A DNA stretch of 64,000 nt. Source: Methylobacteriaceae bacterium (lineage in GTDB: Bacteria; Pseudomonadota; Alphaproteobacteria; Rhizobiales; Beijerinckiaceae). Of the stretch, positions 1-7,770 are shown piece after piece (the first letter of the stretch is position 1; each line of letters opens with the position of its first letter). Under the pieces are notes generated by a model. The model did no database searches and was not told the origin of the DNA. It saw nothing but the letters and a program-made list of their open reading frames with translations. The stretch spans positions 124,001 through 188,000 of the forward strand of contig JACKJC010000002.1 of assembly GCA_020638195.1 (NCBI GenBank). The letters are read 5' to 3'. The translations under genes were made by a program, and so were the position numbers.

Positions 1-382
1 AATCGCCAAAGACGGCGAAGCACAGGCCGATGCCGGCGATCGGTCCGTTGATCGCCATGAAGATCGGCTTCGGAATGGCGAGCATGTAGGAGAATTTCTG
101 GTTGAAATTGTCGGCGCCGCCAGCCGAGCCCGCCGTGTCGTCGTTCGAGGCGGAAGGCGCCGCCTGAATGTTCGTGAGGATGTTCATGTCCGCGCCGGCG
201 CAAAAACCGCGGCCGGCGCCGGTCACCACGATGGCGCGCACATTGCTGTCGGCGGCCGCCGCGTCCATCGCGGCGCGGATGTCCTTCTCCATCTGGCCGG
301 TCCAGGCGTTGAGGCGGTCAGGCCGGTTGAGCGTGATGATCGCGACGTGTTTGTCGAGCGTGTATTCGATGTCCTGGTACAT
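1..382 (-). CDS. Enoyl-CoA hydratase/isomerase (crotonase family), 3' part beyond window
   Basis: Only the N-terminal ~127 residues lie in the window; the gene continues off the left edge. The protein begins MYQDIEYTLDKHVAIITLNRP, has the crotonase oxyanion-hole stretch AGRGFCAGADMN, and later NGPIAGIGLCFA, all typical of crotonase-fold enzymes that hydrate or isomerise acyl-CoA thioesters. The ATG at 380-382 is preceded by GAGGAAACGC, a good ribosome site. It is the last gene seen of a leftward run that also holds a desaturase and an AtuA-type gene, so a role in degrading a branched or unusual acyl-CoA is a reasonable inference. The exact substrate cannot be told from this fragment. Confidence 0.88.
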   Translation of the reverse strand, partial: MYQDIEYTLDKHVAIITLNRPDRLNAWTGQMEKDIRAAMDAAAADSNVRAIVVTGAGRGFCAGADMNILTNIQAAPSASNDDTAGSAGGADNFNQKFSYMLAIPKPIFMAINGPIAGIGLCFAVFGD

Positions 383-406
383 GCGTTTCCTCGTGTGTTG
401 TTTGTT

Positions 407-525
407 TGGGCCGGCATTGCGAGGAGCGGAGCGACGTGGCGATCCAGAGTCGCAGCCCGGCTCTGGATTGCTTCGCTTTCAGACGAAGTCGACAACAGTC
501 GACTTCTGTCAGGCTCGTAATGACG
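407..525. repeat. Palindromic intergenic repeat, family B copy 1
   Basis: The sequence runs from GCATTGCGAGGAGCGGAGCG through GATCCAGAG, a short loop, CTCTGGATTGCTTCG, and ends near CGTAATGACGG. The arms are complementary, so it can fold as a long hairpin. Related copies lie at 6539-6636 and 28488-28568. It fills the gap between the desaturase and the enoyl-CoA hydratase. Such elements are common in Rhizobiales genomes; function unknown. Confidence 0.8.
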
Positions 526-534
526 GCCTGTTGG

Positions 535-1563
535 CTAGAATCCCGACGACGCCTGGTCCTGCCCCATGTTCGTTCCCTCTCGCATGCGTCGCGCATTGCT
601 GACCAGCGCGCCACGCTTGTCGGCTTCCGGCGGCAGCGCTGTCGCCATTCGCAGCACCGTCGGATAATTCGGCTGCACCTCCATACGCCCAAAGAGCGGC
701 CCGCGCGCGAGAAGCGCGTGCAGCTTCGGCAATTGCCAGCAGGGCACGAAGAACAGCAGGTGATGTTCGAGGTGATAGTTGACGAAATAGGGCGCCACGA
801 ACAGGCGCTCGATCCAGTTGGCGCGCGTCGTGCGTGTGTTGCGCAGAGGATCGTCGTGGTCGGGCACGACGGCGTGTTCGGCGATATTGCGGATGCGTGT
901 GACGACCATGTACCAGGTCAGCATCGGCAATAACCACAGGAGCGGGTAGGCCCACCACACGCCGGCGGCGGCCATCAGAGCCCAGAGGAAGCCGTTGACC
1001 AGAAATTGCTTGCCGAGCTTCTCGTTGAAGTAGGCGAGACGTTGCTTCAACGGCCAGGATGGATCGCCCATCGCATTCAGCAATTGCGCCTTGCGCTGCG
1101 CATAGCCGGTCTGGCCGAAGAGGTCGCGCAGGAACTTGCGGCGATAGCTCGCGCGCGTGATCGGGAAAGGCGCGGACAGGACGAGATCGGGATCGTCCGC
1201 CTGTTGCGTGCGCTTGTGATGATTCATGTGATAGCGGCGATAGGCGCGGGTCTCGGCGAAGACCGGATAGGCGCACAGCCATTGCGACATCCAGAGATTC
1301 GTATCCGGGTCCTTCGCGAGACAGCCATGCGCGCCGTCGTGCATGAGGATGGCGAGACCAAGCTGGCGCGAGCCGATGACCATGACCGCGAGCACGAAAG
1401 TCAGCGGGTTGGGAAAAAAGGCGACGAGCGCGATCGAGCCGAAGATGAGCGTCCATGCGTGGGCGATCATCCACAGACCGCGCCAGGTCGAGCGCTCGCG
1501 CAATTCGGCGAGCTGTTCCGCAGTGAGAAATTCGCCGGCGGGAAGGCGTGCAGCAAATGCCAT
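535..1563 (-). CDS. Membrane fatty acid desaturase
   Basis: A 342-residue protein of the membrane-bound di-iron fatty acid desaturase family, which uses O2 and electrons to put a double bond into an acyl chain. The three histidine boxes that hold the di-iron centre are all present: HDGAHG (residues 75-80), HMNHH (112-116) and HLEHH (264-268). Hydrophobic stretches at about 33-70 and 190-222 would form the membrane anchors. The length fits the family. It lies 72 bp downstream of a run of small redox membrane proteins transcribed the same way, which include a Rieske/ferric-reductase-like protein. That protein could feed electrons to a desaturase, but this is only inference. Substrate unknown; carotenoid ketolase or sphingolipid-type desaturases share the boxes. 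Confidence 0.9.
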   Translation of the reverse strand: MAFAARLPAGEFLTAEQLAELRERSTWRGLWMIAHAWTLIFGSIALVAFFPNPLTFVLAVMVIGSRQLGLAILMHDGAHGCLAKDPDTNLWMSQWLCAYPVFAETRAYRRYHMNHHKRTQQADDPDLVLSAPFPITRASYRRKFLRDLFGQTGYAQRKAQLLNAMGDPSWPLKQRLAYFNEKLGKQFLVNGFLWALMAAAGVWWAYPLLWLLPMLTWYMVVTRIRNIAEHAVVPDHDDPLRNTRTTRANWIERLFVAPYFVNYHLEHHLLFFVPCWQLPKLHALLARGPLFGRMEVQPNYPTVLRMATALPPEADKRGALVSNARRMREGTNMGQDQASSGF

Positions 1564-1635
1564 GCGGGCAGTTTATGGTCGCCTGACGGGCCCGGCAATG
1601 GCGCGGCGCGTGGGCCCGCCATGCGGAACGCGCGG

Positions 1636-1821
1636 TCAGCCGCGCAGGCGGACTTCAAATATTCCGACGAACGAAAGGAAGGCGATCACGGCCGCGACCG
1701 TGACGACTTGCTGAAATTCGCCGAGCCGTCCGGACAGGAGACCGGGCAGATACATGATGATCGCGCCGCAAGCCGCGATGAGCGCAAGCGTCAGGATGGC
1801 GCGGAGGACGCCTGCCGTCAT
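1636..1821 (-). CDS. Small two-helix membrane protein, uncharacterised
   Basis: A 61-residue protein, not recognised. It has two hydrophobic helices (roughly residues 5-26 and 38-57) and a short charged C-terminus. Its ATG at 1819-1821 overlaps the TGA of the upstream 246-residue gene as ATGA, so the two are probably translationally coupled. It is the last of five overlapping genes built around a Rieske/ferric-reductase-like protein, and is likely a small subunit of the same membrane complex. No catalytic residues are visible. Confidence 0.7.
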   Translation of the reverse strand: MTAGVLRAILTLALIAACGAIIMYLPGLLSGRLGEFQQVVTVAAVIAFLSFVGIFEVRLRG

Positions 1822-2558
1822 GACGTCCTCGCCTTCGACCAGTCGACGCGGAAGATGAGGAGATCGCCGCGGCGTTCGAGGTCGCCCTCGAGCGTGACGG
1901 GCAGGGCGACGAGATCGGCGATTGCCGCCGGCGCGGCGGCGCCATTGGCGTTGGCGAGCAGCAGGTAAGCGGAACCTTCGACTGGCGCGCTCGTCACCAG
2001 CACCGGCGGAAGGCCGGTCGAAATGCAGAGATTGGCGCAGGCGCGATGCGCGAGGCCGACGCCCGGCCGCATGCCGCCGGACGCGCATTTGCCGTCGCAG
2101 ATCTCTCCCGATATGCGCCAGCGCCCGAGCTGCGTCGCGGCAGGCCGTTGCTGCGCCGGAGTAGCGGCGGCGAACTGGTCGGCGCCGCCGACCAGCAGCA
2201 TGTCGAGAGCGCCGCGCTTGACCAGCACGCCCTTGACCGTGACCGTTCGGCCGTCGAATGCGGCGCCGAAAGCCTGCGCGCCCACCTTGCCTTCGCCGCC
2301 GAGCATGATCGTGCGTCCGCGCGGGTGGGCGGTGTCTGGCGCAGCGACCACGATCGGATAGGGGCTGGCCGAATAGACGCCGGTAATCGCGAGTTCGTCG
2401 CCATAGCTCGATGCGCCGATGTCGAGCGGGCTCCGCCCGAGCGTCAGGGCCGCGAGCACGAATCCCGCGAGCAGGACGAGGCCAGCCAGGATCGCATGGC
2501 GGCGCACATCGGGTGGAGCAGGCAGATAGCCGACGAAGAAGGAATCCTGGTCCCTCAT
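1818..2558 (-). CDS. Membrane-anchored protein with a four-cysteine C-terminal domain
   Basis: A 246-residue protein with one N-terminal membrane helix (about residues 21-40) and an otherwise soluble, probably periplasmic body. The C-terminal part contains GEICDGKC (Cys154, Cys158) and, after a short gap, HRACANLC (His171, Cys174, Cys178). This regular C-x3-C...C-x3-C set could bind a metal or form disulfides. I do not recognise a named family with confidence. The ATG overlaps the TGA of the Rieske gene (ATGA) and its own TGA overlaps the next ATG, so it is firmly within the coupled redox operon. Function is inferred only from neighbours. Confidence 0.75.
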   Translation of the reverse strand: MRDQDSFFVGYLPAPPDVRRHAILAGLVLLAGFVLAALTLGRSPLDIGASSYGDELAITGVYSASPYPIVVAAPDTAHPRGRTIMLGGEGKVGAQAFGAAFDGRTVTVKGVLVKRGALDMLLVGGADQFAAATPAQQRPAATQLGRWRISGEICDGKCASGGMRPGVGLAHRACANLCISTGLPPVLVTSAPVEGSAYLLLANANGAAAPAAIADLVALPVTLEGDLERRGDLLIFRVDWSKARTS

Positions 2559-3592
2559 GCGAGCGTCTCCCCGACGGCGAGCGGCTCGACGCGTTGCCCG
2601 CGCGCATTGGGCTTGGGGTCGAGCAGAACCGCGCCATTCTCCAGCCGGAGATTGTAGGTCGCGACCTTCTCGGTGAAAGGCGGCGGCGAGCAGCCGTCCT
2701 CTGGCCGGTATTGAAAACCGTGCCAGGGACAGGTGATGCAGCCATCGACGATGCGTCCCTCGCCGAGCGGCCCGTTCTGGTGCGCGCAGGCGTTGGCGAT
2801 TGCCGAGAGGCGGCCCTCGTGCCGGAAGATCGCGACGCTCTCGCCGCCCTCGACCGGCACGACGATGGCGCGGCCTTCCGCGATGCGATCGGGCGCGCCG
2901 ACGACGATCCATCCCTGGTTTTCGGACGAGGCTGGCTCCGCCCTGGCCGCGAGCGCATGCAGGGCGACGACGCCGAGCGCGCAAGCGGGGACGACGATCT
3001 GGAGGGGTTGCAGGACGGGCGCCAGCAGGGCGCCGAAGGCGACATGCGCGACCACGAGCGTGTAGGCCGCATAGACGCTCATGTGCAGCGCCTTCCACAC
3101 CGGCGCGCTCATGAAGGACAACCAGAAATCGTGACTGGTGACGGCGAGCAACAGCAGGATGACAAGCGCCGCCAGGCCGAAAATCTCGAAGGGAAAACCG
3201 GCGAGCCGCGCGTAGCTCGTATTGCTCGTCAGCAGCGCCGCATAGGGATCGTGCGCGCTGAAGGCAAAATACCAGCCGAGCACGTAACTCGCGTGGGTGA
3301 AGGCGACGACGCAGGTCGCAACGCCGAAATGGCGCCGGTTGTACAGAAGCGGCAGGAAGCGTCGATCGAGCCGCGCGAGCGGGCCGATGGCGAGCACGAC
3401 GCTCAGCATCAGGAAGGCGCAGGAGCCGAAGGCGCGCATGCGGATCGTGGCGTCATCATAGGGCGGAGCGCCGCCCGGCCGTTCGGCCGCCCAGATGAAG
3501 ACCAGAATGTAAGCGACGATGGCCGCGACCAGCAGCGCGTCGTAAACGATCTTGTTGGCGTTCCAGCCGACCGGCGTGTAGCGCACGCTCAT
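2555..3592 (-). CDS. Ferric-reductase-like membrane protein fused to a Rieske [2Fe-2S] domain
   Basis: A 345-residue fusion. Residues ~15-215 form about six membrane helices of the ferric reductase-like (FRD/MsrQ/cytochrome b561-like) type, with histidines at 100, 170 and 183 that could bind heme. Residues ~225-345 are a Rieske domain: CAH (Cys269, His271) and CPWH (Cys288, His291) are the classic cluster ligands. The protein should pass electrons between a membrane heme and a soluble [2Fe-2S] centre. The ATG at 3590-3592 overlaps the stop of the 50-residue gene upstream, and its TGA overlaps the next start. It is the redox core of the five-gene run; partner and substrate are unknown. Confidence 0.85.
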   Translation of the reverse strand: MSVRYTPVGWNANKIVYDALLVAAIVAYILVFIWAAERPGGAPPYDDATIRMRAFGSCAFLMLSVVLAIGPLARLDRRFLPLLYNRRHFGVATCVVAFTHASYVLGWYFAFSAHDPYAALLTSNTSYARLAGFPFEIFGLAALVILLLLAVTSHDFWLSFMSAPVWKALHMSVYAAYTLVVAHVAFGALLAPVLQPLQIVVPACALGVVALHALAARAEPASSENQGWIVVGAPDRIAEGRAIVVPVEGGESVAIFRHEGRLSAIANACAHQNGPLGEGRIVDGCITCPWHGFQYRPEDGCSPPPFTEKVATYNLRLENGAVLLDPKPNARGQRVEPLAVGETLA

Positions 3593-3741
3593 CTGCCGGC
3601 CTCGCGTGGCGCGGACAGGCGCTCCGGCAGATCGACGCGCGCATGCGGCCGGGCGAACCAGCCCGCGAGCAGGATGAGCGGTATCAGCAGAGCAAGCGCG
3701 CGCCAGATCGCGCGATGCGCCTTGCGATGGCCGGCGAGCAT
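3589..3741 (-). CDS. Single-helix 50-residue membrane protein, uncharacterised
   Basis: A very short gene encoding 50 residues that start MLAGHRKAHR, with one strong membrane helix (about 12-30) and a charged tail. It is supported mainly by context: its ATG overlaps the stop of the 80-residue gene upstream by one base, and its own TGA overlaps the ATG of the Rieske fusion gene. This perfect chaining is unlikely by chance. It is probably a small structural subunit of the redox complex. No homologous family is recognised. Confidence 0.65.
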   Translation of the reverse strand: MLAGHRKAHRAIWRALALLIPLILLAGWFARPHARVDLPERLSAPREAGR

Positions 3742-3983
3742 CAGTGACCGCCTTCATGTGGCGCGCGCCGCAGGCGCAGCCAGCGCCAGACGACGTAGGG
3801 CCAAAGCAGGGCAACGCCCGGCACGATCAGCGGGCGAAAGGCATAGGCGCCGTCTGCCGACGGGTCGATCCGGTCGATCGCCCAGGTGACGAACCACAGG
3901 CCGACGACAAGGCCGACAGCCAGCCACATCTGCGCGAAGCCGACCAGGAATTGCGCGACCGCGAGGCCTTGCGGCGAGGGCAT
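3741..3983 (-). CDS. Two-helix 80-residue membrane protein, uncharacterised
   Basis: An 80-residue protein starting MPSPQGLAVAQFLVGF, with helices at roughly 8-33 and 48-66 and a C-terminus rich in Arg and His. Its start lies only 5 bases after the stop of the upstream SDR gene and its stop shares a base with the next start. It opens the coupled set of small redox membrane proteins. Not recognised as a named family. Confidence 0.68.
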   Translation of the reverse strand: MPSPQGLAVAQFLVGFAQMWLAVGLVVGLWFVTWAIDRIDPSADGAYAFRPLIVPGVALLWPYVVWRWLRLRRAPHEGGH

Positions 3984-3988
3984 GGCGT

Positions 3989-4696
3989 TCAGCTCCGGCG
4001 TGTGACGGGAATAGCCGCGCCCGTCACCGCGCCGGCCATATCGGAGATCAGGAATGCGATCACTTTTGCGATGTCGGATGGCGGAACCCAGCGGCTCGTA
4101 TCGGCGTCCGGCATGGCGGCGCGGTTCTGCGGCGTGTCGATCGTGCCGGGCAGGATGCAATTGACGGTCACGCCATCGGCGCTCAATTCCTCGGCGAGCG
4201 ATTCCGTGATGCGCATGACGGCGGCCTTGGCGGCGCTGTAGACCGACATTTCCGCGCCGCCCTTGTTCCCGGCGCCGGCGGCGATGTGCACGATCCGTCC
4301 GAAGCCACGCTGTTTCATCACAGGCGCGACGGCCGCGCTGGTCGCGAGCGCGGCTCGCGCGTTGATGTTCATCAGAAAGTCCCAGTCATCAAGCGCATCG
4401 ACTACGGGCGCCATGCGGAAGCCGCCGACCGTGTTCACCAGCGCATCGACGCGGCCGAATTTATCGAGCGTCGCGGCGACCATTTTTTGCGCGTCTTCGT
4501 GTCTGGTCAGATCGAGGCCCGAGAGCGCAAGCAGGCCCGAGGCTGGCGACAGAGACTTTTCGAGAGCTTCGAGTGACGCTGCGGCGTAGTCGACGCAGAC
4601 AAGGCTCGCGCCCTGCCGGTTCATCTCGGCTGCGACGGCCGCCCCCAGATTGCCGCCGGCTCCGGTCACGATCACGACGCGCTGTTCGACCGTCAT
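3989..4696 (-). CDS. SDR-family NAD(P)-dependent oxidoreductase
   Basis: A 235-residue short-chain dehydrogenase/reductase. The cofactor motif TGAGGNLG is at about residues 11-18, the structural NTVGG (usually NNAG) near 88, and the catalytic YSAAK near 154. Closing motifs (NCILPGTIDTPQNR, DMAGAVTGAAIPV) are regular. It reads in the same direction as the AtuA-type genes upstream (102 bp away) and the membrane redox genes 5 bases downstream. It probably oxidises or reduces a hydroxyacyl intermediate, but the substrate cannot be read from the sequence. Confidence 0.9.
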   Translation of the reverse strand: MTVEQRVVIVTGAGGNLGAAVAAEMNRQGASLVCVDYAAASLEALEKSLSPASGLLALSGLDLTRHEDAQKMVAATLDKFGRVDALVNTVGGFRMAPVVDALDDWDFLMNINARAALATSAAVAPVMKQRGFGRIVHIAAGAGNKGGAEMSVYSAAKAAVMRITESLAEELSADGVTVNCILPGTIDTPQNRAAMPDADTSRWVPPSDIAKVIAFLISDMAGAVTGAAIPVTRRS

Positions 4697-4797
4697 TTCG
4701 TTCGCCTCCCGACCTCTGACCGAAGCCTAGGTGAAAGGCGCTGGCGAATCCATCGGGCGCTTGCGCGGCCTCTCGCGATTGTGATTGCGATTCTGGC

Positions 4798-5100
4798 TCA
4801 AATCTCCATGTCGAGCAGCCGAGAACTCAGCGACTTGCCGTGCGCATCGAGCGCGAGCGAACGGGTCACGCCGCCAGCGAGCGCCTTGTGCAGCACGAAA
4901 TTGAGCGCGCCGAGCGAGGGAATTTCGTAGCGGATCACTTCGCCATGCACGATTCCGGCAAAGTGCGCGCGCACGCGGTCGGCCGTCACAAGGTCGCGCA
5001 GCAACGGGTAATCCGCCTCGTCGAAGGCGATGAGCGAAATGACCGAGGTTTCGCCCTTGTCGCCTGTGCGGGAATGGGCGATGTCGCGCAGCTTTCTCAC
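4798..5100 (-). CDS. AtuA-like small partner protein (ferredoxin-fold domain)
   Basis: A 100-residue protein starting with GTG directly after the TGA of the AtuA-type gene, with no spacer. It carries the pattern AHSRTGDKGETSVISL, typical of the small AtuA-like domain that in many bacteria is fused to, or encoded next to, AtuA (DUF1446) proteins of acyclic terpene and related acyl-CoA breakdown. The two therefore form a natural pair. The small gene looks intact even though its partner is broken by a stop codon. Molecular function is not established for the family. Confidence 0.8.
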   Translation of the reverse strand: MRKLRDIAHSRTGDKGETSVISLIAFDEADYPLLRDLVTADRVRAHFAGIVHGEVIRYEIPSLGALNFVLHKALAGGVTRSLALDAHGKSLSSRLLDMEI

Positions 5101-6444
5101 TCACGTCTCCACGAAGGTGACGGCCGGCCGCACTTTTTCGCGCGCGATATAGGCAGATGCGATGGCGACGATGGGTTTGACGCCTTTCCAGGCGCCGCCG
5201 CCGCCGGCAGGGCCGTTGGTGTAGAGGCTTTCGACTTCTTCTCCGATCAATTGCGCCGCGGCCGCCGTCTCGGTGCGGCCGACGACGCGCAGGCGGGCTT
5301 CGTAGGGTTCGGAATTGGTCTGCGGCGTCGCCGCGCCATGCAGGCTGTCGGCGCCGATGATGTCGATGCGCAATTCACTGGTTGCGACGCCGACGATACC
5401 GAGCCGTTCGCGCACGATCTCGCCTGCAAGCTTGGCGCGCGAAAAGGCGCCGGGGCCGGCGTAGGACATCTGGCCCTCGCCGATGAAGCCGTCGCGATAG
5501 CCGACGGAGCATTTGAGCGTCGGCGGCGCGGGTTTTCCGCTCGCGCCCGACAGGACCACGCGATCCCTCGCAATTTCGTTCACACGCACGTTCGAAAAAT
5601 CCGCGACGACGTCTGGCTGCATGTAGGCGGCGGGATCGCCGATCTCGTAGAGCAATTGCTCCTTGCAGGTGGCCGTCGTCACCGCGCCGCCGCTTTCGGG
5701 TAGTTTGGTGATCTCGATCGCGCCGGTCTCGTCGACGATGCCGATGGGAAAGCCGAGGCGCGCGAGTCCCGAAATATCCTTGACGCCGGGATCGGCGAAA
5801 TAGCCGCCGGTGATCTGGCCGGCGCATTCGAGCAGGTGGCCGGCCATGACGCCGCGCCCGAGGTTTGCCCAGTCGTCGTCGCGCCAGCCGAATTCATGGA
5901 GCAGGGGGCCGAGGAACAGCGCGGGGTCTGACACGCGGCCGGTGATGACGATGGTTGCGCCCTGATCCAGCGCATCCGCGATCGGGCGCGCGCCGATATA
6001 GGCGTTGGCGGAGACGAGCGAGGCCTGCATCTGCGATGCGCGGAGGCCGGTCTCGATAATGTCGGCGTCGTCTGCGCGAAGAATGTCGAGAACGTCGTCG
6101 CCCGTCACCGCCGCGACGCGCTGGTTCTTGAAACCGAGGTCCTTGCAGATCGCCGCGACACGCCGCGCGGCGGCGAGTGGATTGGCCGCTCCCATATTGG
6201 TGACGATCTTGACGCCCTGGGTCGCGCAATGCGGCAACACGGCCCGCATGCGGCGTTCGAGTAGTGGGTCGAAACCGGCGTCCGGGTTTTCCAGTTTCGC
6301 CAGTTGCGCGATGGCGATGGTACGCTCAGCCAGGCATTCGAAGACGAGGTAATTCAGCGCGCCGTCGCGCGCGAGTTCGACGGCCGGTTAGATCCGGTCG
6401 CCGGAAAAACCGGAGCCTGCGCCCAGCCGGATTGTGTTGGTCAC
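5101..6444 (-). pseudogene. AtuA-family (DUF1446) acyl-CoA catabolism protein, interrupted by an in-frame TAA
   Basis: Read from the GTG at 6444 (ribosome site AGGAAA just before it), the frame gives VTNTIRLGAGSGFSGDRI, then TAA (bases 6388-6390), then PAVELARDGALNYLVFECLAE and on without interruption to 5101. Family members read ...GDRIEPAVELA..., so a single GAA-to-TAA change explains the break. The remaining ~429 codons keep NMGAANP, ITGRVSDPALFLGP and the rest of the fold. Restart at the first downstream ATG (6249) would lose the first 65 residues. Either a recent nonsense mutation or a sequencing error; the rest shows no decay. The small partner gene follows at once. Confidence 0.85.
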
Positions 6445-6538
6445 TTGGCGTTTCCTGTCTCGCTTCCGGAAGCTAGGGCAGAGGCGGGGCGCGGGCAAAC
6501 CGTTTTGACGGGAGGCCCGCTACGCTGCATCTTGCCGC

Positions 6539-6636
6539 CGACATTGCGAAAGAAGCCGAGCAATCCATTCAGCGGACTCCGATCCAGTCGTGCGAGTGGA
6601 TTATTTCGAGACTTCGCCTCGCTCACAATGACGGTC
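6539..6636. repeat. Palindromic intergenic repeat, family B copy 2
   Basis: A degenerate relative of the element at 407-525, running from ACATTGCGAAAGAAGCCGAGC to CTCACAATGACGGTCA. It lies between the AtuA-type gene and the carboxymuconolactone decarboxylase-like gene, which diverge here, so the promoters of both must lie in or near it. Confidence 0.65.
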
Positions 6637-6650
6637 AGCGGAGAAACATC

Positions 6651-7052
6651 ATGAGCAAGCAATCAGACAGCGATCTCTTCAGGCAGGGCCTGGCCGTGCG
6701 CAGTGAGGTGCTGGGCGCCGACTATGTGAAGAAGTCGCTCGAGAGCGCCGACGAGTTCATGATGGCCTTCCAGAACATCACGACCGAAATGTGCTGGGGC
6801 TATGCTTGGACACGGCCGGGCCTCGACAAGCGTACGCGCTCGATCGTCAACCTCGCCATGCTGACCGCGCTCTCGAAGCCGAACGAGTTGAAACTGCATG
6901 TGCGCGGCGCGCTGACCAACGGGCTGAGCGTCGAGGAAATCAAGGAAATCCTCTTGCACGCCACGGTCTATTGCGGCATTCCCGCCGGGCTCGAGGCGTT
7001 CAAGGCGGCGCACGAAGTGCTCAAGGCCGAAGGGGCGCTGCCTGCGAAATAG
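6651..7052 (+). CDS. pcaC: Carboxymuconolactone decarboxylase family protein (PcaC-like)
   Basis: A 133-residue all-helical protein of the carboxymuconolactone decarboxylase family. The stretch NELKLHVRGALTNGLSVEEI followed by LLHATVYCGIPAG closely resembles true 4-carboxymuconolactone decarboxylase (PcaC), which converts 4-carboxymuconolactone to 3-oxoadipate enol-lactone in the protocatechuate ortho pathway. Length fits the stand-alone enzyme. No other pca genes are nearby and the gene is a singleton, so it could instead act on another substrate. The ATG is preceded by GGAGAAACATC. The symbol is tentative. Confidence 0.75.
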   Translation: MSKQSDSDLFRQGLAVRSEVLGADYVKKSLESADEFMMAFQNITTEMCWGYAWTRPGLDKRTRSIVNLAMLTALSKPNELKLHVRGALTNGLSVEEIKEILLHATVYCGIPAGLEAFKAAHEVLKAEGALPAK

Positions 7053-7108
7053 GCTAGGCTTGCGCCATAGCCTTCTGAAAAGCCTGTGACATCTGGCCAC
7101 ATGCTCAA

Positions 7109-7131
7109 ATTTTTAGATTGATTCTAAAAAT
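7109..7131. promoter_or_regulatory. Iron-control-element-like palindrome (candidate Irr site)
   Basis: ATTTTTAGA (7109-7117), spacer TTGAT, TCTAAAAAT (7123-7131): perfect 9-base arms. The core TTTAGA-N5-TCTAAA matches the ICE motif bound by Irr in Rhizobiales. It sits 74 bases before the rubrerythrin start, in a promoter position. Irr control of rubrerythrin/ferritin-like genes is known in this order; binding here is inferred. Confidence 0.65.
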
Positions 7132-7204
7132 GGGCTGCATAGGATGCCGCGCGAACGCGGACGGCTCTCGTCCGCGCTTGCCGCTTTTTCATCAGGAGGC
7201 TTTC

Positions 7205-7621
7205 GTGCAGCTCAAGGGTTCCAAGACCGAACAGCATTTGAAGGACGCGTTCGCGGGCGAGTCGCAGGCTAACCGCCGCTATCTCTATTTCGCCAACAAG
7301 GCCGACGTCGAAGGCTATCCGGATGTCGCCACGCTGTTCCGCTCGACGGCGGAAGGCGAGACAGGTCATGCGCACGGCCACCTCGAATATCTCGAGAAGT
7401 GCGGCGATCCGGCGACCGGCATGCCGTTCGGCGAGACCAAGGCGAATCTGGCGACCGCGGTCGCCGGCGAGACGCACGAATATACCGACATGTATCCGGG
7501 CATGGCCAAGGACGCGCGTTCGGAAGGTTTCGATGAAATCGCCGACTGGTTCGAGACACTCGCCAAGGCCGAGCGCTCGCACGCCAACCGCTACCAGAAG
7601 GCGCTGAACGAGATGGCGTGA
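7205..7621 (+). CDS. Rubrerythrin-type di-iron protein (no rubredoxin domain)
   Basis: A 138-residue ferritin-like four-helix protein. Di-iron ligands are visible in four helices: ESQANRRYLYF, EGETGHAHGHLEYLE, GETHEYTDMYPGM and KAERSHANRYQ. Classic rubrerythrin adds a C-terminal rubredoxin domain (CxxC pairs); this one stops before it, like sulerythrin/'erythrin' forms. Rubrerythrins reduce hydrogen peroxide. The GTG start at 7205 was chosen because AGGAGG ends six bases before it. A candidate iron box lies upstream. Downstream are an Fe-S oxidoreductase and DUF3501, partners often found with this rubrerythrin type. Confidence 0.9.
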   Translation: MQLKGSKTEQHLKDAFAGESQANRRYLYFANKADVEGYPDVATLFRSTAEGETGHAHGHLEYLEKCGDPATGMPFGETKANLATAVAGETHEYTDMYPGMAKDARSEGFDEIADWFETLAKAERSHANRYQKALNEMA

Positions 7622-7644
7622 GCCGTCTCGAAAATTCATGACAC

Positions 7645-7745
7645 TTCATCCTGAGGAGCCGGCGCGACAGCGTCGGCGTCTCGAAGGATGGCCGCATCCC
7701 CCATGCTTCGAGACGCGGGCTCCGCCCGCTCCTCAGCATGAGGGG
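7645..7745. repeat. Double-palindrome repeat, family A copy 1
   Basis: Outer arms TCATCCTGAGGAGC and CTCCTCAGCATGAGG enclose an inner pair CGTCTCGAAGGATGG / CCATGCTTCGAGACG. Five copies occur in the window (also 10979, 12288, 18477, 21735). This copy sits inside an apparent operon, between rubrerythrin and the Fe-S protein. Confidence 0.9.
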
Positions 7746-7770
7746 GTGTAATTCCATCAAGGACATTCCC

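Noticed and set aside
2411..3889. Very long plus-strand frame opposite the Rieske operon
   Set aside because: GC-rich antisense shadow; Arg-rich with no motifs, whereas the minus frames have clear domains.
5101..6249. Intact AtuA protein starting at ATG 6249
   Set aside because: It would lack the conserved N-terminal 65 residues that are still encoded just upstream around the TAA.
7738..7770. Upstream ATG for the Hdr-like gene
   Set aside because: It lies in the palindromic repeat; GTG 7771 has a proper ribosome site.
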